Origin: Shewanella olleyana
GTDB taxonomy: Bacteria > Pseudomonadota > Gammaproteobacteria > Enterobacterales > Shewanellaceae
Assembly: GCF_023283825.1 (NCBI RefSeq)
Contig: NZ_JAKILD010000007.1
Span: 1 to 64,000 of the forward strand
Direction of reading: 5' to 3'
Length of the DNA stretch: 64,000 nt
In this document: positions 46,541-55,971 of the stretch, piece by piece
Layout of the letters: every line of letters starts with the position of its first letter
Numbering within the stretch: position 1 is the first letter of the stretch
Notes under the pieces: generated by a model
The model's database searches: none
What the model was told of the DNA's origin: nothing
Seen by the model: only the letters and a program-made list of their open reading frames with translations
Made by a program: the position numbers and the translations under genes

Positions 46541-46567
46541 ACAATTTAATTGACTAAATTAAATTGT
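46541..46567. promoter_or_regulatory. OhrR/MarR-like operator before glutathione peroxidase gene
   Basis: Perfect 11-bp inverted repeat ACAATTTAATT / AATTAAATTGT with a 5-nt centre, 37 nt upstream of the gpx ATG, just before TATATAGTGATATT (possible -10 region). The arms resemble the ACAATT/AATTGT half-sites of OhrR, a MarR-type peroxide sensor. Regulator identity is inferred. Confidence 0.55.
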
Positions 46568-46603
46568 ACTATATAGTGATATTAAACCTATAAGGAGTAT
46601 TTT

Positions 46604-47089
46604 ATGAGTCAGTCTTTTTACGAGCAAAGTGCGATTGATATTCAAGGCAACACTGTTTCTATGTCAGATTATAAAGACAAAGTGGTGTTAGTTGTAAACA
46701 CGGCCAGTGAGTGTGGTTTTACCCATCAATACAAGCCACTTGAACACCTATATCAACTCTATAAAGACCAAGGCTTTGTGGTATTAGGGTTTCCTTGTAA
46801 TCAATTTGGTGGACAAGAAAAAGGTGATGAAGCGACCATTAGCAAATTCTGTGAGTTGAACTTCGGTGTGACTTTCCCCTTATTCAGTAAGGTAGAAGTT
46901 AACGGAGCAAATACCGCTCCAATATATAAATTCCTAAAATCATCGGCCAAAGGGTTACTTGGCAGCGAAGGCATCAAATGGAATTTCACTAAATTTTTGA
47001 TTAACAAAGACGGTAAAGTATTGAAGCGTTACTCTCCGACGACCAAGCCTGAAAATATGATGACGGAAATCGAGTCACTACTGAAATAA
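46604..47089 (+). CDS. Glutathione peroxidase family protein
   Basis: A 161-residue thiol peroxidase that reduces hydroperoxides. It is a Cys-type enzyme: the catalytic Cys37 is in NTASECGFTHQY. The FPCNQFGGQE signature and the WNFTKFLINKDGKV motif (Trp and Asn of the active site) follow. In bacteria such proteins (BtuE/Gpx) often use thioredoxin rather than glutathione. It has an AAGGAG ribosome site. A strong palindrome in the promoter suggests peroxide-responsive control. No signal peptide, so it is cytoplasmic. Confidence 0.95.
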   Translation: MSQSFYEQSAIDIQGNTVSMSDYKDKVVLVVNTASECGFTHQYKPLEHLYQLYKDQGFVVLGFPCNQFGGQEKGDEATISKFCELNFGVTFPLFSKVEVNGANTAPIYKFLKSSAKGLLGSEGIKWNFTKFLINKDGKVLKRYSPTTKPENMMTEIESLLK

Positions 47090-47249
47090 ATGCTGGTGAG
47101 AGTGTTAGATCGCAAGCTTATAAGCCAACAAATAAATATATTGTTTTTGCAAATATCTGATTTTAAACGCACAAAAAGTTATTTGATAAAAAAGTAAAAA
47201 AAACTGTATTTTTTTTGAACTATTGTCGCAGGTGAGAGTCTTATTTATT

Positions 47250-47350
47250 AAGACAGTGTGATTTCACTTTCATCATCTCCCTGGGACTTCTAGCGCGGTC
47301 CCCTTGATCTCAAAGTGGATCGATAGGCAATCATTTGATTGCCTTTTTTT
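47250..47350 (+). ncRNA. Candidate small RNA 1 (about 100 nt)
   Basis: The promoter has GAACTAT (47217-47223), exactly 15 nt, then TCTTA (47239-47243), a close fit to sigma-E sites, behind an A/T-rich tract. The predicted transcript has TTTCATCATCTCCC (47268-47281), the hairpin GGGAC / GTCCC enclosing CTAGCGC, and the terminator GGCAATC-ATTT-GATTGCC plus seven T residues. It is shorter than the next five but shares the CATCAT-CCC-GGGA-CTAGCGC order. No reading frame is present. Confidence 0.65.
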
Positions 47351-47517
47351 ATGGATGAATTTAAATCTATTCTGCCCGCTAAATAAATAACGTTAGCTAT
47401 AACAGCGCAATGAGCTGTTCCTTCGCTTATCAATGATGTTTTTAAATGAAGAACGAAAATAATTTGATCTTTTTACATAAATTTTGAACCTTTTAAAAAA
47501 CCATGACTCACAGTAAT

Positions 47518-47769
47518 GTAGTAAGTTGATAATGCCCGCTTTCTCAAGCTAATAAGCCCTTCATCAAGGTTTGTTTAACTTAAATAAGCATTTCAACATG
47601 GTCTCATCAACCAGTGCTAACCGAATTAGTTTTAAGACTTTTTCATTGTTTTCATGTAAATATTCATCATCATCCCCCATATTAGGGAAAGTATTTATAA
47701 GCTAGCGCATTATCGATACATGTCCCACAAGAGATTCGTCTGGCAACCCATTGGGTTGCCATTTTTTTT
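47518..47769 (+). ncRNA. Candidate small RNA 2 (about 250 nt)
   Basis: The promoter has GAACCTT (47486-47492), 15 nt, TCACA (47508-47512). The segment TTCATCATCATCCCC is at 47663-47677, followed by a CCC...GGG hairpin, GCTAGCGC, ATGTCCCACAAG, and the terminator GGCAACCC-ATT-GGGTTGCC with eight T residues. It is the most diverged of the five long units. Confidence 0.68.
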
Positions 47770-47955
47770 ACTTACAAATTGTCATTGAAATAACCGCAAC
47801 AACGACTCATTCGTTAACTGAACAGCTCAAATAGACTAGGGTTGAAAGACTAGGGTTAAGAGTATAAAGACGCAGTAAGAGTCGATAATTTGAGATTAAT
47901 GTGATTTTTTATCAAACTGTTTGAACCTTTTTTAAAACTGGCACTCATAGTAATT

Positions 47956-48195
47956 GTAGCGAGTTGATAATGTTTAAATAGCACTCTTTAGATGTACTAA
48001 TTTTGACAGGTATCTAGATTAATTAGCCCCTCATCACGGCATCGTTAATTATCGCGAACCTAATTAGTTTTAGGCTTTTTCATGTAAATGTTCATCATCA
48101 TCCCCTAATTTGGGAACGAGTTAATACGCTAGCGCATTATTAACCCATGTCCCGCAAGAAATACTTCTGGCAACCCATTGGGTTGCCATTTTTTT
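47956..48195 (+). ncRNA. Candidate small RNA 3 (about 240 nt)
   Basis: GAACCTT (47923-47929), 15 nt, TCATA (47945-47949). GTTCATCATCATCCCC lies at 48090-48105, then the TAATTTGGGAACGAG hairpin arm, ACGCTAGCGC and CATGTCCCGCAAGA. The terminator GGCAACCC / GGGTTGCC is at 48169-48187 with a T-run to 48195. Confidence 0.7.
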
Positions 48196-48572
48196 ATCAA
48201 AAATTCGGCCATTCACCTCATTGTCTAACAATAGCTGAGACTACTTTTGTTTCTCTATAAGTTCATTGCTTATCATCGTTGGTTATCGCCATTGGTTATC
48301 GTCGGTGGTCATCGTGGTTTATGATAATAAGAATTGAATCGAGCAGATGTCTTTTGCAGCAAAAGTTGAAAAATCTAACCTTGAATGAACAGAAATAGAA
48401 TAAATAAACCGAGACAATCAGCTCTAAACAAACAGAAAGTCATTATTGTTCTTTCCCGCTATTCGGTAAAAACATCTGTTTGTTAGTTAGCCCCAATCGA
48501 TCTAAAAATTATAAAAATGATCTTTTTTTCAAATTCATTGAACCTTTATTAGAAAAGGCACTCATAGTAACT

Positions 48573-48810
48573 GTAGCGAGTTGATAATGTAGATTTACAC
48601 ACAATGAATAAACCCTTCATCACGGTGTATTCGAGGTAAAGCAACATTTCAGCATGGCCTCATCAGCCGAAGCTAACCGAATTAGTTTTAGACTTTTTCA
48701 TCATTTGTTCATCATCCCCTTTATTTGGGAACGTGTTAATACGCTAGCGCAATATTAGCCCATGTCCCGCAAGAGATACTTCTGGCAACCCTCTGGGTTG
48801 CCTTTTTTTT
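48573..48810 (+). ncRNA. Candidate small RNA 4 (about 240 nt)
   Basis: GAACCTT (48540-48546), 15 nt, TCATA (48562-48566). Its CATCAT segment is one triplet shorter (GTTCATCATCCCC, 48707-48719). The terminator loop differs (GGCAACCC-TCT-GGGTTGCC) while the stem is kept, as expected if the stem is selected. Confidence 0.7.
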
Positions 48811-49134
48811 GCTTATAATTTGTTATTTACTTAGGGTCATTAATGTCATTGCATTTGGGATAGCGAAAGCAATTAACTTGAGACGTAACAATGAACATTA
48901 AAACAAGAGAAGTAAAAAGTAATTGCAGTAGCGAATAAGGACAGAAACTATTAAATGCAGTAAACAAAACGCTAAATAAGAGAAATAATTCCAGATAAAT
49001 ATAGTTACTATAAATCAATAGTTTAGTTTTTATTCCTGATAAAAAATGGAAACACTTGCGTAAAAAATGATGCTAAAGATGATTTTTTTATCGAACGAGT
49101 TGAACCTTTATCAAGATGGGCACTCATAGTAAGT

Positions 49135-49377
49135 GTAGCGAGTTGGTAATGAAGATTTACCCTAAACGAATAAGCCCTTCATCACGGAATATTCAAGGTA
49201 AACCAACATTCCAGCATGGTCTCATCAACCAAAGCTAACAGAATTAGTTTTAGACTTTTTCATCATTTGTTCATCATCATCCCCCTTATTTGGGAACGAG
49301 TTAATACGCTAGCGCACTATTAGCCCATGTCCCGCAAGAAATACTTCTGGCAACCCATTGGGTTGCCATTTTTTTTT
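49135..49377 (+). ncRNA. Candidate small RNA 5 (about 240 nt)
   Basis: GAACCTT (49102-49108), 15 nt, TCATA (49124-49128). GTTCATCATCATCCCC lies at 49269-49284, with the same hairpin, ACGCTAGCGC and CCCGCAAGAAATACTTCTGG blocks, and the terminator at 49349-49377 ending in nine T residues. Confidence 0.7.
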
Positions 49378-49699
49378 GCTTATCATTTTTTATTTACTTA
49401 GGGTCATTAAAGTCATTACTTTTGGGATAGCGAAAGTAGTTAACTTTAGACGTAACAATGAACATTAAAACAAGAGAAGTAAAAGTAATTGCAGTAGCAA
49501 ATAAGGCAGAAACTATTAAGTGCAGTAAACAAAACACTAAATAAGAGAAATAATTACATATAAATATAGTTACAACAAATCAATATCTTAGTTTTTACTC
49601 CAGACAAAAAATGGAATCGCTTGCGTAAAAAATGATGCTAAAGATGATTTTTTTATCGAACGAGTTGAACCTTTATCAAGATGGGCACTCATAGTAAGT

Positions 49700-49941
49700 G
49701 TAGCAAGTTGGTAATGAAGATTTACCCTAAACGAATACGCCCTTCATCACGGAATATTCAAGGTAAGCCAACATTTCAGCATGGTCTCATCAACCAAAGC
49801 TAACCGAATTAGTTTTAGACTTTTTCATCATTTGTTCATCATCATCCCCCTTATTTGGGAACGAGTTAATACGCTAGCGCACTATTAGCCCATGTCCCGC
49901 AAGAAATACTTCTGGCAACCCATTGGGTTGCCATTTTTTTT
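49700..49941 (+). ncRNA. Candidate small RNA 6 (about 240 nt)
   Basis: GAACCTT (49667-49673), 15 nt, TCATA (49689-49693). GTTCATCATCATCCCC lies at 49834-49849, and the terminator at 49914-49941. It is nearly identical to unit 5 and ends 65 nt before the stop of the convergent aminopeptidase gene. Confidence 0.7.
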
Positions 49942-50006
49942 GACACGACTTCACTGACTCAACTTTGCGACTGAAGATCAGCTGCTGAATCCTTATCGAC
50001 TGCAAA

Positions 50007-51794
50007 TCAGTTATTAGCCTCAAACATCAAATCGAGCTGAACTTGCAATGAAGGATGATAGCCAGCCCTTGCTTGCTGATATATTTCTGTCGCCTCAGTC
50101 AAATAGCCCGCAATAAGCAATTCGCTATAAAGTGGTTTCACAAATTTGGCACGGCCAATTTCCCTAAGAAAGCCTGACACTTTGGGTAAAACGACGTCAT
50201 ATTGATTTCTGATAGCAACTCTAAACCAATCACATGCTAACTCGGCATTTTGACTCTGCGTAAATGCAAAAGCCATATCGAGATCTTTAAGCTGTACTTG
50301 GTTTAACTGAAACGGTAATTGAGTGATAAAGAACTGCCAATGATGAACACGCCAACCAGTTACAGTTAATTTTGTGGCATTGACTCCCTCACTAAACTGC
50401 CGCAAAGCCAGGTTAACTTTATCTAAACTGGTTGAAGTAGGTGGAACAAACCATTCTGGTAATCCTTCACCATATACCCAAGTCATTAATTCTGACTCAC
50501 TTAGTACTGAGCTGTGTTCAACAAGGAGAGTCTGTTTAGCATATTCAACAAATTTTTCTGTGGTGATCGCTTCAAATTTAAAATGTTGAACATAGTTAAA
50601 CAGAAACTCATCAAATGCTTTACGCCCTAAACGACTTTCTAGCTCATGAACAAACATAGATGCTTTATCGTAAGTAAACCGATTAAATGAGTCGTTGGCG
50701 TCTTGGTCTTGCACATTAGCTGGAAGAGTTTGCGACTCAATCGGCATTGACTGCATTTCTTCTTGCAGGCGCCCATACTCAATCACCCACTCAAGATCCG
50801 CTTGTTCTTTGCCGTATATTTTTTCGACTAAACGATTAGTAAAGTAAGTGGTAAAGCCTTCATTAAGCCATAAGTCGCGCCATGTGGCATTGCTCACTAA
50901 ATTACCCGTCCAAGAATGCGCTAACTCATGTGCAACAGTTGAAACTAAACTCTTATCACCTGCAATAAGTGTTGGCGTAATAAAAGCTAATCTAGGGTTT
51001 TCCATACCGCCAAAGGGAAAGCTTGGTGGTAACACTATCATGTCGTACCGTCCCCATGGGTAAGGACCCAATAAGGATTCAGCCGCCACAATCATTGACT
51101 CGGTATCTTCAAATTCTTTGAGCGCTTTTTCAAGCATTGCAGGTTCAGTATAAATAGCGCATCGGTCACTCACCTCACTGTAAGCAAGATCGCCCACAGC
51201 AAGCGCTAACAGATGGGTAGGAATGGGCTTTTCCATTTCAAACGTAAATAAGCCATCAGTTGGCATTTCGGCTGAATTAGCCGCGCTCATCACTGCTCTT
51301 AAGCCGTTATGAACTTGAATTGCTGCACTGAAGGTTATTCTGGCTTTAGGGCTGTCTTGCAGCGGGATCCAGCTGCGGGCATTTACTGGCTGAGATTGAC
51401 TAAACAAATATGGAGATTGCTTACCTAAGGTCTGAGCTGGAGTAAGCCATTGTAACCCTTGAGCATCCTTTGAGGTGCGATAATTGACTGTAACTTCAGT
51501 CAGTTCTGTACCTACTTCAATGGTAATCTTTTCGCCTTGAAGTCCATTGACATGCTGCTGACTGAATTCAAGTGGCTGACCATCTGTATCAGTGATACTG
51601 GTAATAATTAAGTCGCGGCCATCTAAGGTTAATTGAGTCGAATTCGTTAACCGTTTAAACAACAAATTTACTGAACCTTGTAACTGCTGCTTGTCAAAAT
51701 CGACATCTAAGCTAAGTGCCATGTGGTGCACTTTCATCTCGTCAGTATTTGCTAAAGAATGGTAATCGGTATTGAAATCAAATTGTTCAGCCAC
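50007..51794 (-). CDS. M1-family aminopeptidase (LTA4 hydrolase-like)
   Basis: A 595-residue zinc metallopeptidase related to leukotriene A4 hydrolase and cold-active aminopeptidases of marine bacteria. The N-terminal beta domain has LDGRDLIITSI. The exopeptidase motif is FGGMENPRL. The zinc site is HELAHSWTGNLV (residues 289-293 for HELAH) with the third ligand in WLNEGFTTYF, followed by a helical C-terminal domain. It removes N-terminal residues from peptides. No signal peptide is evident, so it is cytoplasmic or released by other means. GGAACTGTTG-type purines precede the ATG. It is a single gene, convergent with the small RNA array. Confidence 0.93.
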   Translation of the reverse strand: MAEQFDFNTDYHSLANTDEMKVHHMALSLDVDFDKQQLQGSVNLLFKRLTNSTQLTLDGRDLIITSITDTDGQPLEFSQQHVNGLQGEKITIEVGTELTEVTVNYRTSKDAQGLQWLTPAQTLGKQSPYLFSQSQPVNARSWIPLQDSPKARITFSAAIQVHNGLRAVMSAANSAEMPTDGLFTFEMEKPIPTHLLALAVGDLAYSEVSDRCAIYTEPAMLEKALKEFEDTESMIVAAESLLGPYPWGRYDMIVLPPSFPFGGMENPRLAFITPTLIAGDKSLVSTVAHELAHSWTGNLVSNATWRDLWLNEGFTTYFTNRLVEKIYGKEQADLEWVIEYGRLQEEMQSMPIESQTLPANVQDQDANDSFNRFTYDKASMFVHELESRLGRKAFDEFLFNYVQHFKFEAITTEKFVEYAKQTLLVEHSSVLSESELMTWVYGEGLPEWFVPPTSTSLDKVNLALRQFSEGVNATKLTVTGWRVHHWQFFITQLPFQLNQVQLKDLDMAFAFTQSQNAELACDWFRVAIRNQYDVVLPKVSGFLREIGRAKFVKPLYSELLIAGYLTEATEIYQQARAGYHPSLQVQLDLMFEANN

Positions 51795-51880
51795 AACAGT
51801 TCCTTATAGGTATTATTCTGTTGCTATTCTAGCTTAATATTTTGGCTTCATCGAGTGTGGTGTTAGTGGATTTCAGGCAC

Positions 51881-51905
51881 AAAAAAGCCTCACGAATGAG
51901 GCTTT
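51881..51905 (-). terminator. Terminator of pstS
   Basis: AAAGCCTCA and TGAGGCTTT pair around CGAA; the minus strand has six T residues after the stem. It lies 39 nt beyond the pstS stop. Confidence 0.88.
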
Positions 51906-51943
51906 AATAGTCAGATAAACCTAAGCGATGTTCACCTTAGTGA

Positions 51944-52915
51944 TTAAAGCTTGATACCTGCTTTTTCTAGGTCTTTAGCAACTACACTACGTGGTAGTGG
52001 TACATAACCGTCTTTTTCTACGATTTGTTGACCTTGCTTAGATAACACGTAACGGATGAACTCGCGATCCATTGGTGATAAATCTTTGTTAGGGTGCTTG
52101 TTGATGTAAACGTATAGGTAACGTGATAATGGGTAAGTACCATTTGCAGCATTAGCAGCCGTTGCATCAATGTATTTATCGCCTTTCTTAGAAAGTGCTA
52201 CCGCTTTAACACCAGCAGTCTTATAACCGATACCTGAATAACCGATAGCGTTAAGACCTTGAGAAACTGATTGCACTACAGATGCAGAACCTGGTTGCTC
52301 ATTTACATTTGCTTTGAAATCACCTTTACAAAGTGCTTTCTTTTTGAAGTAACCGTAAGTACCCGATACAGAGTTTCGTCCGTATAACTGGATGTCTTTT
52401 TTAGACCAGTTACCATCAAGACCAACATCCCCCCAACGGTTTACATCATTTCCGCCACACTTTTTAGTAGAAGAGAAAATTGAGTCGATTTGGTCAATGC
52501 TTAAACCTTCGATAGGGTTATCTTTGTGTACAAATACTGCTAATGCATCGATAGCAACACGGATAGCCGTTGGTTGGTAACCGTAATGTTTTTCAAAAGC
52601 TTCAACTTCGTTTGGCTTCATTTGACGGCTCATTGGGCCGAATTGTGAAGTACCTTCAGTCAAGGCTGGTGGTGCAGTAGAAGAACCTGCAGCTTGAATT
52701 TGGATATTAACGTTAGGGTAAATGTGTTTAAAATCTTCAGCCCATAACGTCATCATGTTTGCTAACGTATCTGAACCAACTGATGACAAGTTACCTGAAA
52801 CACCACTTGTTTTTTCGTATACAGGTAATGTTTTATCAATTGCTGCCATTGATGATGCTGAAAAAACACCAGCTGCTGCAAAGGCGATAGTGCCAACTAG
52901 CTGTTTAAGTTTCAT
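51944..52915 (-). CDS. pstS: Phosphate ABC transporter, periplasmic binding protein
   Basis: A 323-residue phosphate-binding protein. The signal peptide [20 protein letters not shown] precedes the mature part. Conserved phosphate contacts occur in [24 protein letters not shown] and [12 protein letters not shown], matching the SGT loop of PstS-type proteins. It delivers phosphate to a PstCAB permease, which is not encoded next to it, so the solute-binding gene is separate here. Two Pho boxes lie about 65-105 nt upstream and phoR-phoB follow upstream on the same strand, indicating phosphate-starvation control. Confidence 0.94.
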   Translation of the reverse strand: MKLKQLVGTIAFAAAGVFSASSMAAIDKTLPVYEKTSGVSGNLSSVGSDTLANMMTLWAEDFKHIYPNVNIQIQAAGSSTAPPALTEGTSQFGPMSRQMKPNEVEAFEKHYGYQPTAIRVAIDALAVFVHKDNPIEGLSIDQIDSIFSSTKKCGGNDVNRWGDVGLDGNWSKKDIQLYGRNSVSGTYGYFKKKALCKGDFKANVNEQPGSASVVQSVSQGLNAIGYSGIGYKTAGVKAVALSKKGDKYIDATAANAANGTYPLSRYLYVYINKHPNKDLSPMDREFIRYVLSKQGQQIVEKDGYVPLPRSVVAKDLEKAGIKL

Positions 52916-52979
52916 TGTAATGCTCCGGTATTAATTATTAGCGTTGTTATTTAAGACACGCTCAGTATCAATTGATTCG

Positions 52980-53018
52980 ATGACAAGTATATGACCGGTA
53001 CATGACAGTTGTATGACA
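52980..53018 (-). promoter_or_regulatory. Two Pho boxes upstream of pstS
   Basis: On the minus strand TGTCATACAACTGTCAT (53018-53002) and GGTCATATACTTGTCAT (52996-52980) each consist of two 7-nt TGTCA-type repeats separated by about 4 nt, the form bound by PhoB dimers. They are five bases apart, i.e. in phase on the helix. Confidence 0.88.
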
Positions 53019-53217
53019 ATCAACATTTAAAACATTTAAGTCACAATCTTTCCAGAGCGTTTTACAACAAAAGAAATAACAATTAAATCAGTAAATTATT
53101 TGTATAAAATCGCCCTAAAACTTAAAAACTTCATTTTATTGAAAGAGCTATTATGACAAATAATGTTCAATTCGATTAAAACACCCACCCTGGCGCTATA
53201 ACCTCACTATATTATAG

Positions 53218-53334
53218 TTAGGTGCTGCTACTTTAAATAACGGTATTGCGTATGAAGCTTCCATTCGTAACAAGATCCAAAGTCGTAATTTACACCCACT
53301 AGAGCTTGCTGTTCTTCAAGGTTATTTTTACTGA
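53218..53334 (+). pseudogene. Possible C-terminal remnant of a gene
   Basis: A 38-codon stretch without its own start codon reads LGAATLNNGIAYEASIRN followed by KIQSRNLHPLELAVLQGYFY, then TGA. It looks protein-like but is preceded in frame by TAG. It may be the tail of a degraded gene in the 750-nt pstS-phoR gap. I cannot name the family and chance is not excluded. Confidence 0.25.
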
Positions 53335-53574
53335 AAACTGTAGACCGCTTATACAAGGTAGAAAATGTTTATTGTCGTCATTTTAACTTAGGTTTTAACC
53401 AAGCTAGCCATAATTAAGAAATAAGAAATAAGAAAACAAGCACAGACAAAGCTTGTTTCAAATACTAACTTCACATAGGAGATAAGGTTGAGTAACACAT
53501 AATAGATCTAAATTATGGCTATTAAACTAAGTAGGATCTAATACTGCAACCTGTCCCAAGACGAGACACAAAGA

Positions 53575-53612
53575 ACAAAAAAGCCAACTCGATAAAATAG
53601 AGTTGGCTTAAT
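53575..53612 (-). terminator. Terminator of phoBR
   Basis: AAGCCAACTC and GAGTTGGCTT form a 10-bp stem; the minus strand shows six T residues after it. It lies about 55 nt beyond the phoR stop. Confidence 0.85.
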
Positions 53613-53666
53613 CAGTGAGTGCTTTTTACTCAAACGCATTAGCTACTAACACAAACTTTTTGTGAG

Positions 53667-54965
53667 TCAGTTTTTATCGACCACTAAGTGAGTTGGAATA
53701 ATAAAACTAAAACAACTTCCTTTTTCAGGTTCACTGGTAATATTCAGTTCACTGTAGTGGTGATTAAGTGCATGTTTAACAATCGCTAAGCCCAAACCAC
53801 TGCCACCGGTTTTACTTGAACGCGCATTATCAACTCGGTAAAAACGTTCGGTTAGGCGGTTAAGATGCTGCGCTTCAATCCCAAGCCCTGTATCTGTCAC
53901 ACTAAATTTTGCCCCAGTAGGGACTGTTTCCCAACGCACTGAAATTTTACCACCTGGTTCGGTATAACGAATCGCATTCGAAATAAGATTAGTACAAGCA
54001 CTTCGTAACTGTACCTCGTTTCCATGGCAATCTAAATCATCTTCAGAATAGAAAGAAAGCTCATATTGATCTAGCGCCAGGGCCGAGGCTTCATCTTTTA
54101 ATATATCGAGCATTGCACGCATATTAATCGTTTGCTCTAAATCGATGTCTGCACCATCTTCAATGCGTGACAGCGCCAATAATTGCTCGACCATAGATTG
54201 CATTCTACGGGTTTGCTGCTGCATTAGGTTTAATGGCTTATGGTTCATGCTATCTGGCTCTTCCATGCTTTGCATGATTTCAAGATAGCCTTGCAATACT
54301 GTTAGCGGTGTTTTCAATTCATGAGATACGTTGGCCACAAACTCTTTGCGCATGCCTTCTAATTGGTTAATTCGGGTGATATCCCTAGCGATTAACAGTA
54401 ATTGCTTATCCCCATAACTCATTAAGCGTATTTCTAGTAAACGCTGCTCAGACACTGGAGATGCAAGCTCTAAAGGTTCTTTAAAATCACCTTTTTTTAA
54501 ATACTCAGAAAAATCAGGATGACGAATGAGGTTATCCACTCGCTGGCCACTATCTTGTGGCCACACAAAGCCTAAGATCAATTGTGCGAGTTTATTACAC
54601 CAAAGAATATTATGTTCAGAGTCCAATACCACTGCGGCATCGGGAAGTGCTTCGGCCCCTTGTCTAAAGCGGCTAAGTAATGAGGCTAGTTGACCAACTC
54701 GGCGACGGTTTTTACCTTGAAGACGGTATATACCATTAAAAATACCTTCCCAGCTTCCAGAACCCTGAGGGGGAGTTAACTTTCGGTCTTTCCACAACCA
54801 ATAATTAAGGCGGCTAATCTGTCGGTAATGCCAAACTAAAAGCACTGCGCTGCCAATAATAATAGTCAGTGCAACTTGATCAATAATGAAACCGATTAAT
54901 GCGAAAACGAATAGTATTCCAACGAGGCGTAAGAGCAATCGGGATCCTGAATAAGATCGAAACAT
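53667..54965 (-). CDS. phoR: Phosphate regulon sensor histidine kinase
   Basis: A 432-residue inner membrane kinase that phosphorylates PhoB when phosphate is scarce. Two adjacent N-terminal helices (about residues 9-48) have almost no periplasmic loop, as in PhoR. A charged linker and a PAS domain follow (AAVVLDSEHNILWCNKLAQL, residues about 110-190). Then come the dimerisation domain with His215 in FVANVSHELKTPLT and the ATPase domain (LISNAIRYTEPGG, VTDTGLGIEAQHL, GGSGLGLAIVKH). It lies 220 nt downstream of phoB on the same strand. Confidence 0.95.
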   Translation of the reverse strand: MFRSYSGSRLLLRLVGILFVFALIGFIIDQVALTIIIGSAVLLVWHYRQISRLNYWLWKDRKLTPPQGSGSWEGIFNGIYRLQGKNRRRVGQLASLLSRFRQGAEALPDAAVVLDSEHNILWCNKLAQLILGFVWPQDSGQRVDNLIRHPDFSEYLKKGDFKEPLELASPVSEQRLLEIRLMSYGDKQLLLIARDITRINQLEGMRKEFVANVSHELKTPLTVLQGYLEIMQSMEEPDSMNHKPLNLMQQQTRRMQSMVEQLLALSRIEDGADIDLEQTINMRAMLDILKDEASALALDQYELSFYSEDDLDCHGNEVQLRSACTNLISNAIRYTEPGGKISVRWETVPTGAKFSVTDTGLGIEAQHLNRLTERFYRVDNARSSKTGGSGLGLAIVKHALNHHYSELNITSEPEKGSCFSFIIPTHLVVDKN

Positions 54966-55185
54966 AAGCAGCCTAATAATTAATGTAAATAATCCCTTAG
55001 CGGGTTTTTACCTAATTGTTGGTAGGAGAATAATGGCTCACAAGATAGCTTAAAATGATGTCACTGACTATAGCCAATTGTTAAAATAACTGCCGAATAA
55101 TTGTGTATTTGAAACACCACTTCCTGTGTGTTTCATTTTCAGTAATCATATTCAGCAGTGATTTTATATGCGGCGATAAGAGTAA

Positions 55186-55875
55186 TTACATTCTGGTCGA
55201 AAAACGATATCCTGCACCGCGTACGGTCTGGATTAACTTATCATGTCCGGAGTCTTCAACCGCTTTACGCAAACGACGAATATGCACATCAACCGTTCTA
55301 TCTTCTACATACACATTAGTCCCCCAAACGTTATCTAATAGCTGTTCACGGCTATAAACACGCTCAGGATGTGTCATGAAGAAATGCAGTAATCTGAATT
55401 CCGTTGGGCCCATATCAAGCACTGACTCACCAACAGAGACACGATGACTGACAGGGTCAAGTAGCAAACCTTGCACATCAATGGTTTCTTCTAAACGAGT
55501 CGGTGCACTACGACGCAATACCGCCTTAATACGTGCCACCAGCTCCTTAGGAGAGAATGGTTTAGTGATGTAATCATCAGCACCCACTTCTAACCCTTTC
55601 ACCTTATCTTCTTCCTCACCGCGAGCAGTAAGCATGATAATAGGAATTTGGCGAGTAAACTCATCTTGCTTTAAACGCTTAGCTAATTGTATACCACTGC
55701 CACCTGGGAACATCCAATCCAATAGGATTAGGTCAGGATAAGGTTCTTGTAGTAAATCTATCGCTGAATCAAAATCTTCAGCTGCAGATGTGGTAAAGCC
55801 ATGTTGTTCCATAACAAAGGTCAGCATCTCACGGATGGCTGATTCATCTTCTACAATTAAAATCTTAGCTGTCAT
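55186..55875 (-). CDS. phoB: Phosphate regulon response regulator
   Basis: A 229-residue OmpR-type response regulator. The receiver domain has acidic residues in IVEDE, the phosphorylation site Asp53 ([11 protein letters not shown]) and Lys in [10 protein letters not shown]. The winged-helix DNA-binding domain (residues about 130-229) has [20 protein letters not shown] and [16 protein letters not shown] with TVRGAGYRF. It binds Pho boxes such as those upstream of pstS. The length is that of E. coli PhoB. Confidence 0.97.
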   Translation of the reverse strand: MTAKILIVEDESAIREMLTFVMEQHGFTTSAAEDFDSAIDLLQEPYPDLILLDWMFPGGSGIQLAKRLKQDEFTRQIPIIMLTARGEEEDKVKGLEVGADDYITKPFSPKELVARIKAVLRRSAPTRLEETIDVQGLLLDPVSHRVSVGESVLDMGPTEFRLLHFFMTHPERVYSREQLLDNVWGTNVYVEDRTVDVHIRRLRKAVEDSGHDKLIQTVRGAGYRFSTRM

Positions 55876-55971
55876 AATATTTTCTGTGATTAATTTGCCG
55901 CATGAGTATTATTGGTCAGTTTTATTACAGAAATATGATCTTAGAGCTGTTATGGCATATAAAATCATATT

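Larger units (their letters stand above)
48811..49941. repeat. Tandem duplication of about 565 bp
   Basis: 48811-49377 and 49378-49941 are two highly similar units, each made of a spacer (beginning GCTTATNATTT and TACTTAGGGTCATTA) plus one small RNA unit with promoter and terminator. This is the most recent amplification step in the array. A minus-strand frame at 48827-49018 is inside the spacer and is not credible. Confidence 0.85.

Noticed and set aside
48827..49018. 63-residue minus-strand frame in the small RNA array
   Set aside because: It lies in AT-rich spacer of the duplication and the frame is not kept in the second copy.
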